Assembly: GCF_003389455.1 (NCBI RefSeq)
Contig: NZ_QUAC01000233.1
Span: forward strand, 32,129-96,128
From: Streptomyces inhibens
Lineage (GTDB): Bacteria > Actinomycetota > Actinomycetes > Streptomycetales > Streptomycetaceae
Reading direction: 5' to 3'
Length of the DNA: 64,000 nt
Below, in pieces: positions 18,619-27,184 of the stretch (positions are counted from its first letter, which is position 1; each line of letters opens with the position of its first letter). The notes under the pieces are model-generated. The model worked only from the letters and a program-made list of their open reading frames with translations, did no database searches and was not told the DNA's origin. Position numbers and translations under genes: made by a program.

Positions 18619-19053
18619 ATGATCGTGATTCTTGGACTCGTCCTTTTGATCGCTGCGGTGGTCATCGGTGTCGCCGCGGTTGTCACCAACATGGGTAGTG
18701 CGCACGAGTTGACCGCAGCGTTCAAGGTTTTCGGTTACGAGATGACCGGATCCACCGGAATGCTGTTCCTCTTCGGCGCCATCGTCGGTGCGGTGGCAGT
18801 GCTCGGGCTGAGCCTGCTCCTTGGCGGCGTCCGCCGAACGTCTCGCAGGAAGCACGCCGTGCGCCACAAGGAGTCGCGACGGGACGCGGCTGCTCCACGG
18901 ACAGAGCAAGGCGACCGCATCGACTACCGTGACCAGAGCGACCTGGGGACAGCGGAACAGCAGGAGAACGCCTCCCCTCGACGTGATCGCTCCAACGGCG
19001 ACGGACGCCGCCATAAGCGACACCTGTTCGGACACCGACCCGCCCACCGGTAG
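18619..19053 (+). CDS. Two-helix membrane protein with charged tail
   Basis: 144 residues beginning at ATG 18619 with CAGGAG 9 bp upstream. Two hydrophobic helices (about 2-24 IVILGLVLLIAAVVIGVAAV and 50-73 GMLFLFGAIVGAVAVLGLSL) enclose a short loop. The remainder (75-144) is strongly basic and polar (RRTSRRKHAVRHKESRRD). Small proteins of this layout are common in Streptomyces stress-linked regions. Function unknown. Confidence 0.72.
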   Translation: MIVILGLVLLIAAVVIGVAAVVTNMGSAHELTAAFKVFGYEMTGSTGMLFLFGAIVGAVAVLGLSLLLGGVRRTSRRKHAVRHKESRRDAAAPRTEQGDRIDYRDQSDLGTAEQQENASPRRDRSNGDGRRHKRHLFGHRPAHR

Positions 19054-19282
19054 CCCATAAACCGGTCAAGTGACGAGTAGGCGGAAGGCCGTCGTGCGCC
19101 GTAACACCGCCAGAGCCTTGTTTTGGTCATGTCACAGAGAGAGCCGTGGCAGCCCGCACCGGCACTGCATGTGACTGTCCGGGAGCGGCACATCCAAATC
19201 CGTTTGCGTCATCTGACATGTCAGCGAAGCGCCCCGGGAGGCACGCGCCCGAGGTCTGAGGGCGTGCCGGGGCCGGTCGGTG

Positions 19283-19411
19283 TCAGTGACGGCCGTGGGC
19301 GCTGTCGGAGGCTCCGCCGAAAAGCCGGGCGACGGCGCGGAAGGGGAGGGTGACGACGGTGGCGATGGCGCCGCCGATAGACCTCAATACGTCTGCGATG
19401 GCCGTGAGCAT
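19283..19411 (-). CDS. Very small LPFR-motif protein
   Basis: A 42-residue reading frame. On the minus strand ATG at 19411 is preceded by GGAGGATCGCC, an excellent ribosome site. The sequence has an amphipathic/hydrophobic stretch ending VVTLPFRAVARLFGGASDSA. Tiny Streptomyces proteins with an LPFRAxARLFGGAS block recur in my memory under the name LPFR motif small protein. Likely membrane-associated; function unknown. It is the only gene I can support between 19054 and 19892. Confidence 0.7.
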   Translation of the reverse strand: MLTAIADVLRSIGGAIATVVTLPFRAVARLFGGASDSAHGRH

Positions 19412-19655
19412 GGCGATCCTCCGAAGGTTTGCCCGACTGTCGGGCGAGGTGCCGCCGTGCGGCGGCTGTGACGCCGCCCATCGGCACGCTGCACAAACGA
19501 AAAGGATGCTTCCCTCAATTCATTCTGAGGCTCGCACAGCAAAGCTGCCACCGTTCAGCACGCCCGACGGGAAGAGAAACCACAGCGCTACAAGGTAAGG
19601 ACGCGGATATGAAATTTTCAGAGAGTGACGGCTGAGCTGCAGCGATGGCGTTGTC

Positions 19656-19686
19656 GCCAAATCTGGTGGACAGTCACAGATTTGGC
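19656..19686. repeat. Perfect 10-bp inverted repeat
   Basis: GCCAAATCTG (19656-19665) and CAGATTTGGC (19677-19686) are exact reverse complements separated by 11 bases. There is no T-run, so it looks more like an operator than an intrinsic terminator. It lies about 210 bp upstream of the small gene at 19893. Confidence 0.5.
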
Positions 19687-19892
19687 CGACGAGGTGGATT
19701 GCACAGATCAGGTCTCAAAGCCGTCGAGTCGAGCCATCCCGCGATCCAGAGAAGGCGGCCGGTGAAAAAGTTGCGCAGCCGGATATGAGCGCACAGCCAC
19801 GCCCGAGGGTGCCAGAGGCTTGCGACGCTTGCCGTTCCCATGGGAGGGGATCACAGTGGAAGGGAACGTTCGTGCGAGAAGGGAGCGGGGTT

Positions 19893-20048
19893 GTGATCAT
19901 TCTCGGGATCATTCTCCTCGTTGTAGGTTTCGTGGCCGGCATCGCCATTTTGTGGACCATCGGAGCGGTCCTCGTCGTACTCGGACTGATCTTCTGGATT
20001 CTCGGCATGATGGGCCACGCGGTCTTCGGGCGAAGGCACTACTGGTAG
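19893..20048 (+). CDS. Small membrane protein, DUF6131-like
   Basis: 51 residues from GTG 19893, preceded by AAGGGAGCGGGG. Almost the entire protein is hydrophobic: VIILGIILLVVGFVAGIAIL followed by a second helix and the tail GHAVFGRRHYW. The RRHYW/RRHYY ending is typical of the short actinobacterial family I recall as DUF6131. A longer reading from an ATG at 19785 exists but its first 36 residues are unlike the family, so the GTG start is preferred. Function unknown. Confidence 0.75.
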   Translation: MIILGIILLVVGFVAGIAILWTIGAVLVVLGLIFWILGMMGHAVFGRRHYW

Positions 20049-20186
20049 AAGCACGTGCCTGCTCGGTGGTGACCGTCCCGCCGACGCGGAGCGAGGTGCC
20101 ATGCGACGGCCGCAGAAGGAGCAACCTCATTGGGAACCGGCCTCAGGCCGGCCCAGGTTGCCCAGTAACTGCGAGCGGAGGGCTCG

Positions 20187-20480
20187 ATGTCGACTGGGAC
20201 CCTCATCGCAGTCATCGTGCCCGTCGTGGTCGTATTGATCGCGTGCGCGGTGGTGGCGTGGATGATGCCGCGCCGCCGCCGGCTGCAAGACCGGGTCGGA
20301 CCGGAGTATGAGCGGATCGTAGAGGCCAAAGACGGCCGTCTGGCGGCCGAGCGTGAGCTGCGGGAGCGCGAGGAGCGCCACGACGCGCTGGATATCAGAC
20401 CACTTCCGGCGGCTGCCCGGAACCGCTACGCGCGGGACTGGAACACGGGTACAGGAACGATTCGTTGACAGAATCTCTTG
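20187..20480 (+). pseudogene. Truncated single-helix membrane protein
   Basis: ATG 20187 begins MSTGTLIAVIVPVVVVLIAC, one membrane helix, followed by RRRRLQDRVGPEYERIVEAK and a charged coiled-coil-like region. Intact relatives I remember continue past RYAxxW into VQERFVDDP and another 60-80 residues. Here a frameshift after RYARDW puts VQERFVD in another frame, and similarity ends by about 20480, where the sequence becomes the antisense of a cut-off AI-2E transporter gene. The protein made would be 93 residues with a wrong tail. Confidence 0.7.
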
Positions 20481-20484
20481 ATCT

Positions 20485-21018
20485 GCGGCAGCCGGCCAGG
20501 CAGTACAGCCCTGCCACCATAACCACCAGGCCCGCGGTAACGGTGCTGACCAGCAGTTGTCCCACCCCTGGAAGTCCTCCGACCACGCGCGAGGAGGAAC
20601 TGGAAGTGAACTGCTCACGCAGCTTGCTGACCAGGTGGAATCGGGCTTCGAACCTCCCCAGAGCGGTGTGGTTGTCGTGGAGCTGCCGAAGCCAGCGGGT
20701 CATGGCATGGGCGAATGCGGAGACCTCTTCGGTGACCGGTGGGATCACCAGTGCCAGGAATCCCGCCAGCAGGACGATGAACGCCAGCAGCACCACGGTG
20801 ACCGCCCATCCGCGGGGCAGCCTGTGGCGTACCAGCCACCGCACGACCGGGTCCAGGCAGACGGCCACGAAGAAGGAGAGGAGTAGAAGGACCATCAGTT
20901 CGCTGAGTCGCAGGGCCTCGTGTGCCAGCCAATAGGCGAGCGCACCGCCGAGGGTGGCGCTGAAGCCTGCGGCGAACCAGGACCGCGGCCGCCGCGGCGT
21001 CGCCCTGCGCGTCTCCAT
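20485..21018 (-). pseudogene. AI-2E family transporter, 3' half missing
   Basis: Starts at ATG 21018 (METRRATPRRPRSWFAAGFS). Four or five hydrophobic helices follow, with the family pattern LSELMVLLLLSFFVAVCLDP, RGWAVTVVLLAFIVLLAGFL and PPVTEEVSAFAHAMTRWLRQ. Family members have about 350 residues; here similarity stops near residue 173 (VMVAGLYCLAG) and the frame then runs into antisense of the neighbouring truncated gene. The key second half, which contains most of the conserved transporter helices, is lost. Likely non-functional. Confidence 0.8.
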
Positions 21019-21292
21019 TTCCTATCGGAGGGCTGCCCACCCTGAGAACTCTCGGATGTCATTTCGCCGTCCTGGCCATCGGGAGCGTTGCTTCCGGGCG
21101 AGCATGCCCAGGCTGATTCGACCATTGGACAACTACGGCCGCTGTCCACGCGTTGACCGACGCGACAGGGAAACGCACCTATAGCCGCCGATACCAACGG
21201 CCTGGGGCCCGAAGCTCGGGGCGTTTATCATGTAGGAGCGCATGGTGTGAGTTACGCGGTCAGTGTGTCGTCTCCGATTACGGAGAGAAAGC

Positions 21293-21689
21293 ATGGCCGC
21301 AGGTGAAGAGGACGAGACAGAGCGAATACGGCGTCCGTCCGGCAAGAAGGTCGCCAAAAGGACCGCCAGGACAGCCAGCAGTGCTCGGACCGGCGACCAG
21401 AAGAGCATCGAGGCGAATCGCGTCGCCCGTCGCGTTCGGCGCCGCGGGCCATGCGGTACGCGGCCGAGCAGCTCCAGGCCCTGCTGGGGTGAGTACCCGA
21501 GTCGTCTCTGTGGTGAGGCCCATAGAGGGCGGCTGGCAGGCGGATGTGGAAGTTGTGGAGCTGGAACGTGTCCCGTCGACGACCAGCGTGATGGCGACCT
21601 ATCGCGTGGCCCCGGACAAGGAGGGCGGAGCGGTGGCTTACGAGCGAATCCGTCGCTACACCCGAGGGCAGATCGACCGGCCTGCCTGA
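21293..21689 (+). pseudogene. gvpO: gvpO, frameshifted
   Basis: GvpO is a small gas-vesicle protein needed for vesicle formation. ATG 21293 after GGAGAGAAA opens MAAGEEDETERIRRPSGKKV. The C-terminal domain, VRPIEGGWQADVEVVELERV to [12 protein letters not shown], is well conserved but lies in another frame. Between them the helix RYAAEQLQALLG is in the third frame, ending at TGA just before STRVVSVV. At least two indels (about 21450 and a G-run at 21487) are needed to explain this. The protein cannot be made as one chain without frameshifting. Confidence 0.82.
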
Positions 21690-21723
21690 GGGCCCCTCGA
21701 TGCCTAAGACCACCGTTCGCCAG

Positions 21724-21749
21724 GTGAAGCGACCCGGTGAAGCGACCCG
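21724..21749. repeat. Tandem 13-bp repeat between gvpO and gvpA
   Basis: GTGAAGCGACCCG occurs twice without gap (21724-21736, 21737-21749) in the 103-bp spacer upstream of gvpA. It could be a duplication by slippage or a regulator site; no partner copy elsewhere was noticed. Confidence 0.6.
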
Positions 21750-21792
21750 GCCACTCCGCACAGGCAGGGGCGAGCCGACGAAGGGAGGCACC

Positions 21793-22251
21793 ATGACCGT
21801 GGTGCCGCAAGGCGGAGGAGCCGTCGCCAGTGGCGGCGGAGGAGGCAGCCTCTACGACATCCTCGATCTGATCCTGGACCGCGGACTGGTTATCGACATC
21901 TTCGTACGGGTGTCTTTGGTCGGCATCGAAGTCCTCAAGATCGACGCCCGTATCGTCGTGGCCAGCGTCGACACGTACCTGCGCTTCGCCGAGGCGTGTA
22001 ACCGCCTCGACCTGGAAGAGGGGCGCAAGGCGCCCTCCCAGCTCACCGACCTCGTCGGCGAAGTCACCGAGGGCGGCTCGCACGGCAAGACCAAGGGAGC
22101 CCTGAGCGGAGCTGCGGAGGCGGTGACCGACGCCCTCAAGGGCGGCGGCGAGGACGAAGAGGAAGACGAAGAACCCGCGGAGCGGCGCAAGGAGCCCGTG
22201 GAGAAGCGGGAGCGGCCGGCTCGTCGCCCGGCCCGGCGGCGGAAGGAATGA
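21793..22251 (+). CDS. gvpA: Gas vesicle structural protein GvpA
   Basis: 152 residues. The GvpA core is intact from about 19 to 88: [20 protein letters not shown], then [20 protein letters not shown] and [14 protein letters not shown]. GvpA assembles into the ribbed gas-vesicle shell. As in other streptomycetes it has an added charged C-terminal region (about 115-152, Glu-rich then Arg-rich). AAGGGAGG lies 4 bp before ATG 21793. gvpF starts 3 bp after its stop. It is one of only two uninterrupted gvp genes in this locus. Confidence 0.95.
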   Translation: MTVVPQGGGAVASGGGGGSLYDILDLILDRGLVIDIFVRVSLVGIEVLKIDARIVVASVDTYLRFAEACNRLDLEEGRKAPSQLTDLVGEVTEGGSHGKTKGALSGAAEAVTDALKGGGEDEEEDEEPAERRKEPVEKRERPARRPARRRKE

Positions 22252-22254
22252 GCC

Positions 22255-22968
22255 ATGGCTGTGTACGTCTACTCCATTGTCGCGACCGCCCATCCGCAGC
22301 GCCTGGCGGGCCTCGACGGGGTGGGGGATCCACCAGCCACCTTGCGTGCGGTGTACGCCGACAAGCTGTCCGCAGTCGTCAGCGACGCCCCCGAGGAGCT
22401 ACGGCCCAAACGTCGGGACCTCGCCGCACACCAGGCCGTCCAGGAGCGGCTGATGGCCGACGGCACGATCCTGCCGCTGCAATTCGGTTTCACCGCCACG
22501 GACGACGCCGCCGTACGCACGGTACTGGAGGAGCGCGCGGACGAATTCACCGAACGGTTGCAGGCGCTGGAGGGCTGCGCCGAATACCACCTCAAGGCCG
22601 GACAGGACGAGGACGCGATGCTGCGCCAGATCCTCCGGGAGTCCGATGAGGCGCGTGGGCTAAACGAGCAGATCAGAAGCGGCTCAACCAACCCGGAACT
22701 GCCGCTCGCCCTCGGTGAATTGGTCGCCCAGGAAGTGCAGGCACGCCAGGACCGGCTCGCCGCCGCGGCCGTCGAGGCGCTGCGCGGATTCGCCCGCGAG
22801 GAAGTGTCTTCGCGGCCGACCGGCAATGACTTCGTGAGCGTGTCCTTCCTGGTGGACCGGGACCACGAAGACGGCTTCCGCACCGCGGAGAAGGAGCTCG
22901 CCGACGAACTGGGCAGCGACTTCGACCTGCGGCTGCGCGGCCCGCTGCCCGCCTACAGTTTCGTCTAG
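22255..22968 (+). CDS. gvpF: Gas vesicle protein GvpF
   Basis: 237 residues, full length for the GvpF/GvpL family. Characteristic pieces are VYVYSIVATAHPQRLAGLDG, LRPKRRDLAAHQAVQERL, GTILPLQFGF and the C-terminal FDLRLRGPLPAYSFV. GvpF is a minor protein that binds GvpA and is needed at the start of vesicle assembly. It follows gvpA by 3 bp in the same operon. The frame is open throughout, in contrast to the following genes. Confidence 0.93.
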   Translation: MAVYVYSIVATAHPQRLAGLDGVGDPPATLRAVYADKLSAVVSDAPEELRPKRRDLAAHQAVQERLMADGTILPLQFGFTATDDAAVRTVLEERADEFTERLQALEGCAEYHLKAGQDEDAMLRQILRESDEARGLNEQIRSGSTNPELPLALGELVAQEVQARQDRLAAAAVEALRGFAREEVSSRPTGNDFVSVSFLVDRDHEDGFRTAEKELADELGSDFDLRLRGPLPAYSFV

Positions 22969-22977
22969 GGAGAGGTC

Positions 22978-23210
22978 ACGGGCCTCTTGCCTCAGCTGGC
23001 CACCTTTCCGCTGGCGTCGGTGCGTGGCGTGGCCTGTGGGTGATCGAACGCATGGTCGATGTCGTGGAGGGTGAGGACTACGACACCGGACCCGTCGATC
23101 GGGAACTCGCCTAGCTGGAGCGAACTCCCGGCGGGGGAGATCGATGCGGAAGCCTTCGACCGGCGTGAGGGCGAGCTGCTGGATCGGCTGGACGAGAATC
23201 AGGGCCCATC
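22978..23210 (+). pseudogene. gvpG: gvpG remnant: lost start codon, amber stop, frameshifts
   Basis: GvpG is a small accessory protein of about 85 residues. The expected start is ACG at 22978, just after GGGAGAGG, followed by GLLPQLATFPLASVRGVA. The frame then changes and continues VIERMVDVVEGEDYDTGPVD up to an in-frame TAG in place of Glu (RELA-stop-LER). A further shift leads to AGEIDAEAFDRREGELLDRL. Substitutions as well as indels are present, so this is true decay and not only a sequencing artefact. Confidence 0.85.
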
Positions 23211-23313
23211 GCCAGGGCATCGACGCCTGACTGCGACGGTGGACACCGAGAGGGGTGCTGCCTCGCGCGCCCACCCCGACGCCGGGTCACCAGGGAATCG
23301 AAGTGCAGCAGCC

Positions 23314-23716
23314 GTGACCGTCCAGGGCTGCCTCGTCAGGCCAGGGCTCATGGGCCAATCTCGCCGACACCTTGGAGCGGGTCCTGGACAAAGGCATCGT
23401 CATCGCCGGCGACATCCAGATCAACCTTCTGGACATCGAACTGCTCACCATCAAGCTGCGCCTGCTGAATGCGTCGGTGGACAAGGCCGAGGAAATGGAC
23501 ATCGACTGGTGGGAGCACGACCCCGCACTGTCGTCCCGCGCCTTCGACGGTTATAGCTCACTCGCCGAGGAGAACAACAGCGCGCCGAGATCGAGGCCCT
23601 GCGCGAGGGCGGTGAGCTGCCCCAGGTCGAGGAGGAGAGCCGCCCGGCCGCCACCCGGCGCATCCCACGCGCCAAGCGGGCCGAGCCCCCGCAGCGAAAA
23701 GCGGGACGAGTTATGA
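23314..23716 (+). pseudogene. gvpJ: gvpJ, frameshifted
   Basis: A GvpA-like paralogue. The core is intact: TLERVLDKGIVIAGDIQINL, then LLDIELLTIKLRLLNASVDK and EEMDIDWWEHDPALSSRA. The start, GTG 23314, is out of frame with the core (one base lost within the first codons; the frame would otherwise read PSRAASSGQGSWANLAD). After LAEEN near 23575 the expected coiled C-terminus, RAEIEALREGGELPQVEEE, is in another frame. It overlaps the gvpL ATG (ATGA at 23713). Confidence 0.82.
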
Positions 23717-24350
23717 CCGAGGTCATCACCTGTGCCTATGTCGTGGGGTGGGACGCCGATGGATCGCTCCTCGTGGACGCCGTGTCCGTACTGCCCGGGG
23801 TGGCGGATGCGCCCGTCCGTCCGGTGCGTGCGGGGTAGGACGCCGATGGGGTGCTCGCCGTGAGCCCGTCACCCAAGCAGGACTTCCAGGAGGACGCGCT
23901 CCGTGCCTATCTGGAGGACCTGGATTACGGGACAGCCCTTAGCTGGAGTCGGTCGCCTGCGCCCATCACAGGGTGACCGAGGCGCTGGCCGCCCGTACCA
24001 CCGTCCTGCCGCTCCGTTTGGCCACGGTCTACCTCGACGACGAACGGGTGCGGTGGATGCTCGATACCCGCCGGGAGGCGTTCGCCGGCCGACCGGCGGG
24101 CCGCGCTGGCTGCTCACGGGGAGTGGGGCGTCAAGATCTACGTCGAGGCCCCGGCGCGAATGAAAACTCCGGGGAGCCGTCCGCCGATCCGGGCCTGAGC
24201 CCCGGGCGGGCCTACCTCAGCCACCGCGGAGCGCAACGCCACGCCCGCGAGGGCGCCTACCGTGACGCCGAGGTAGCGGCCCGGCGCGTTGAGGCCGCCG
24301 CCCGCGTCCAAGCGGTCGACCGGGTCCAGCACCGGCCGCAGCAGGGCGAA
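23713..24350 (+). pseudogene. gvpL: gvpL remnant, several frameshifts and 3' truncation
   Basis: GvpF/L-type protein broken in pieces. MTEVITCAYVVGWDADGSLL ends at a TAG near 23838. VSPSPKQDFQEDALRAYLED lies in another frame. The best piece, VTEALAARTTVLPLRLATVY to LDDERVRWMLDTRREAF, is in a third position. LSPGRAYLSHRGAQRHAREG then runs to RPQQGERAA. Around 24350 gvpL sequence ends and gvpK sequence begins, so the 3' part of gvpL, all of gvpS and the 5' part of gvpK were deleted. Confidence 0.82.
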
Positions 24351-24351
24351 C

Positions 24352-24612
24352 GCGCCGCGGACCACCGGCCGAGGCGGAAGTGCCGCTGCCGGAACGGCTG
24401 ATCGCGCTGCTGCGACGGCTCATGGAACGCCAGGCACGGCAGCGGGTGGACGCGGGAGATCTCACAGACGAACAGGAGAAGCATCTCGGAGCAAAACGCT
24501 GATAAGTCTCCACGGCCGTATGATGGAACTCTGCGTTCGGTATTACCTTTCCATGCAAGATCTCAATGTGGATCTCGGTCCTCTCGGAACTCTGCTGCCA
24601 CTACCCGAATGA
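24352..24612 (+). pseudogene. gvpK: gvpK remnant, truncated and frameshifted
   Basis: Two pieces of GvpK are visible. LPERLIALLRRLMERQARQR to DAGDLTDEQEKHLGAKR stops near 24500. The true C-terminus, MQDLNVDLGPLGTLLPLPE, continues in a second frame to TGA 24612. The N-terminal 25 or so residues are missing at the junction with gvpL. GvpK is needed for proper vesicle formation, so the locus is very unlikely to make vesicles alone. Confidence 0.82.
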
Positions 24613-24629
24613 CCCTGAAGGGGCACGAC

Positions 24630-24803
24630 ATGGGTATCGGAAAGAAGGCCAGGAACCTCGGCGAAATAGCCGAGGGAAAGACCAAGGAAACGACCGGGAA
24701 GGCTGTGGGCAACGAAACCTTGGAGGGAAAAGGTAAGGCCGAAAAGGCAAAGGGCAAAGTGAAGCAGGTCGTGGAGAAGGGCAAGGACACGTTCAGGCAC
24801 TGA
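24630..24803 (+). CDS. CsbD-like stress protein
   Basis: 57 residues, extremely rich in Lys, Gly and Glu: MGIGKKARNLGEIAEGKTKE then KGKAEKAKGKVKQVVEKG. This is the CsbD family pattern of small, disordered general-stress proteins often controlled by alternative sigma factors. ATG 24630 has GAAGGGGCACGAC upstream. It is an independent small gene just after the gvp remnants and its frame is clean. Molecular function is not known for the family. Confidence 0.85.
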   Translation: MGIGKKARNLGEIAEGKTKETTGKAVGNETLEGKGKAEKAKGKVKQVVEKGKDTFRH

Positions 24804-25020
24804 AAGGCTACGCTCAACGACTGACAGTCGCCGGCCGGTCGCCGCGCTCCGTGCAGCGACCGGCCGTGCACCCGGGCGCTCATTCGCCTGCGCTCGGGAG
24901 CAGGCACGGCCGCGCTGCCGACTCTCCGCCGCCACGGGCTGACTTCCTCTGAAGTGCGAGGTGTATGCGGGTCACAGCAGACTGCTGATGTGACGGGACC
25001 AGTGCGGTGAGGAGCTGACG

Positions 25021-25809
25021 TGATTGCTGATGCGACATTCTCCGCAGGCGCGGGCGCCCTTCCCGGTGGGACGGCTGGCCCGCCGAGCCCCGCTGAACTG
25101 TGCCGTACGGTCGCCCAGCGGTTCACCGCGCTGGTCGACAGCGGAGCCCTGCGCCTCCCGCTCCCGGGCGCGGGGCGTACCCGTGAGCGCTTCCGTGCCC
25201 TTGCCGACCTCGGTCGTGAGGACCTCTGTCTGGCCCGTCTGGCCGAAGGGCACGTCGATGCGCTCGCCATCCTCCACGAACTGGCCCACCGCCGCCGAAA
25301 CCGGGCGAACGGTGGGGCGTCTGAGCCGCCCAGCCCGCGGGCCCCGGACTGACCGCGACCGGCGACGGCCGCACCTGGCGACTCAGCGGCGTCAAGCCGT
25401 TCTGCTCCGGAGCGCACAGCTGCACCCACGCGCTGGTGACGGCGGACAGCGACCAGGGGCGGCGCCTGTTCGCCGCGCGCGTGGACGACCGGGCCATCCC
25501 CGATGTCACCTTCGCCGACGTGCCCGCCCTCCCCGTCGGCGACATCGAGAGCTATGTGCGGCGGCCCGGCTTTCAGCACGGCGGCATCGGGGTCGCGGCA
25601 TGTTGGCTGGGCGGGGCGCGGGCGGTGGCCGGCGCCCTGGTGGCCGGGGCCGGGCGACGGCCGCTGGACGCGCGTGCCGCCGCGCACCTGGGCGAGGTGG
25701 ACATGCCAGGGCGGTGGCAGATCTGACCGTCTACGTCCGCCAGCACCACACCGAGCGCAACCACGCCGAACTCGGACATCTGCTCACCGGTCGCGGAGAA
25801 CAGCCGTGA
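25021..25809 (+). pseudogene. Acyl-CoA dehydrogenase-like gene, two deletions and frameshifts
   Basis: GTG 25021 begins a family-like N-terminus (TVAQRFTALVDSGALRLPLP, LCLARLAEGHVDALAILHEL). A gap follows, then, in another frame, TWRLSGVKPFCSGAHSCTHA and RRPGFQHGGIGVAACWLGGA, both recognisable acyl-CoA dehydrogenase-like blocks. After HLGEVD a second large gap joins to VADLTVYVRQHHTERNHAEL in a third frame, ending at TGA 25809. The active-site base region is deleted. It heads a conserved four-gene Streptomyces operon with PIG-L, methyltransferase and glycosyltransferase. Confidence 0.72.
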
Positions 25810-26571
25810 ACCGCGCCCGGCAGGCCGCCGCCGACGCCATCGACGCCCCCGGCACCCCCGAAGCGGAATGGCGTCCTGGCCCGCCCTCGACCGTCTGCCC
25901 CTGGCCACCCCGCGCAGCGGACCCGTCGTGGCCGTCGCGGCCCGCCCCGACGACGAGGTACCGGGCTTCGGCGGCACGTTGGCCGCGTTGGCCGCGAACG
26001 GCACCGACGTACACGTCGTGTCGGTCACCGACGGCGAGGGGTCCCACCCGCACAGTACGCACCCCACCGCCGCCCGGCTCGCCGCGGTCCGCGTTGCCGA
26101 ACTCAGCGACACACTGGGCGAACTCGGGCTGTCCGCCGTACGCCCGCAGCGCCTGCGGATCCCCGACACCCAGGTGGACGGGCACGAGAACGCGGTGCGC
26201 AACCAGATCGCCGCCCGGCTGTATGCGCTGCACGCGGCCCTCTGCGTCGCACCCTGGACCGGGGATCTGCACAGCGATCACGAGGCCGCCGGCCGTGCGG
26301 CTGCTGCCGCGTGCCGCACCTCGGGCGTCCCGCTGTGGATGTACCCCGTCTGGATGTGGCACTGGGCGCGCCCCGCTGACCCGCGCGTCCCATGGCATCG
26401 CGCCGCACGTCTCGCACTGCCCCCCCCGGCGCGGCGGCACGCAAGGCCGCGGCCGTCGACCGGTTCGTCAGCCAGACCCGGCCCCTCTGCGACGGCGATG
26501 AGAACGCCGCGATCCTGCCACCGGAGGAACTCGCCCACCACACCCGGGCGTTCGAGGTGGTCTTCCGATGA
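25806..26571 (+). pseudogene. PIG-L family deacetylase, frameshifted, zinc His lost
   Basis: PIG-L/LmbE enzymes remove N-acetyl groups using a zinc held by an AHPDDE motif. Here GTG 25806 (overlapping the previous stop) starts NRARQAAADAIDAPGTPEAE. A frameshift near 25865 leads to PVVAVAARPDDEVPGFGGTL, where the zinc-binding His of AHPDDE is Arg. SDHEAAGRAAAAACR holds the later HxxH-like residues (HSDHEA). Another shift near 26420 gives VDRFVSQTRPLCDGDENAAI and TGA at 26571. Both the motif change and the shifts point to loss of function. Confidence 0.8.
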
Positions 26572-27184
26572 GCACGCCGCCCGGCTACTTCGAGGCCCTG
26601 TACGCCGCTGCGCCCGACCCCTGGGACCTCGCCGGCCGCTGGTACGAGCAGTGCAAATACGCGCTCACCGTCGCCGCACTGCCCCGGCCGCGGTACCGCG
26701 CCGCCTTCGAACCGGGCTGCTCCGTCGGCGTGCTCACCGCCCTGCTCGCCGACCGCTGCGACCAGCTGCTCGCCGCCGACCGCGTCCCCTCGGCCGTCGC
26801 CACCACCTCCGCGCGCACCCGCGATCTGCCGCATGTCGAGGTACGCAGGCTTACCGTCCCCGATGAGTGGCCGGACGGCGCCTTCGACCTGATCGTGCTC
26901 TCCGAACTCCTCTACTACTTCGACGATGCCGCCCTGCACGACCTCCTCGGCCGTACCCTCGATAGCCTCGAACCGGGCGGCACCCTCGTCACCGTGCACT
27001 GGAACCACCCCGTCCCCGAACACCGCCGCACCGGCTCCGAGCTCGCCCCCGTGCTCGTCGGCCTCCCCGGCCTACGGCTGCTGACCGACGTGCAGGACCC
27101 CGACTTCACCCTGCAGACCTTTGGCGGCGGTACCCCGACGGCATCACCGCGCCCACTCTCGCAGCACAACAAGGGCTGGTGTGA
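26568..27184 (+). pseudogene. SAM-dependent methyltransferase (NodS-like), one frameshift near the end
   Basis: ATG 26568 overlaps the previous stop. Residues 1-180 are clean: MSTPPGYFEALYAAAPDPWD, FEPGCSVGVLTALLADRC (SAM-binding loop), FDLIVLSELLYYFDDAALHD. This is the NodS-like methyltransferase type of the conserved operon. Near 27121 one base shifts the frame so that the natural ending, RRYPDGITAPTLAAQQGLV with TGA 27182-27184, is out of frame. Only the last 20 residues are affected, so some activity is possible. Confidence 0.78.

Noticed and set aside
18154..19047. 297-residue minus-strand open frame
   Set aside because: Runs antisense through the SDR end and a well-supported membrane-protein gene; no start signal.
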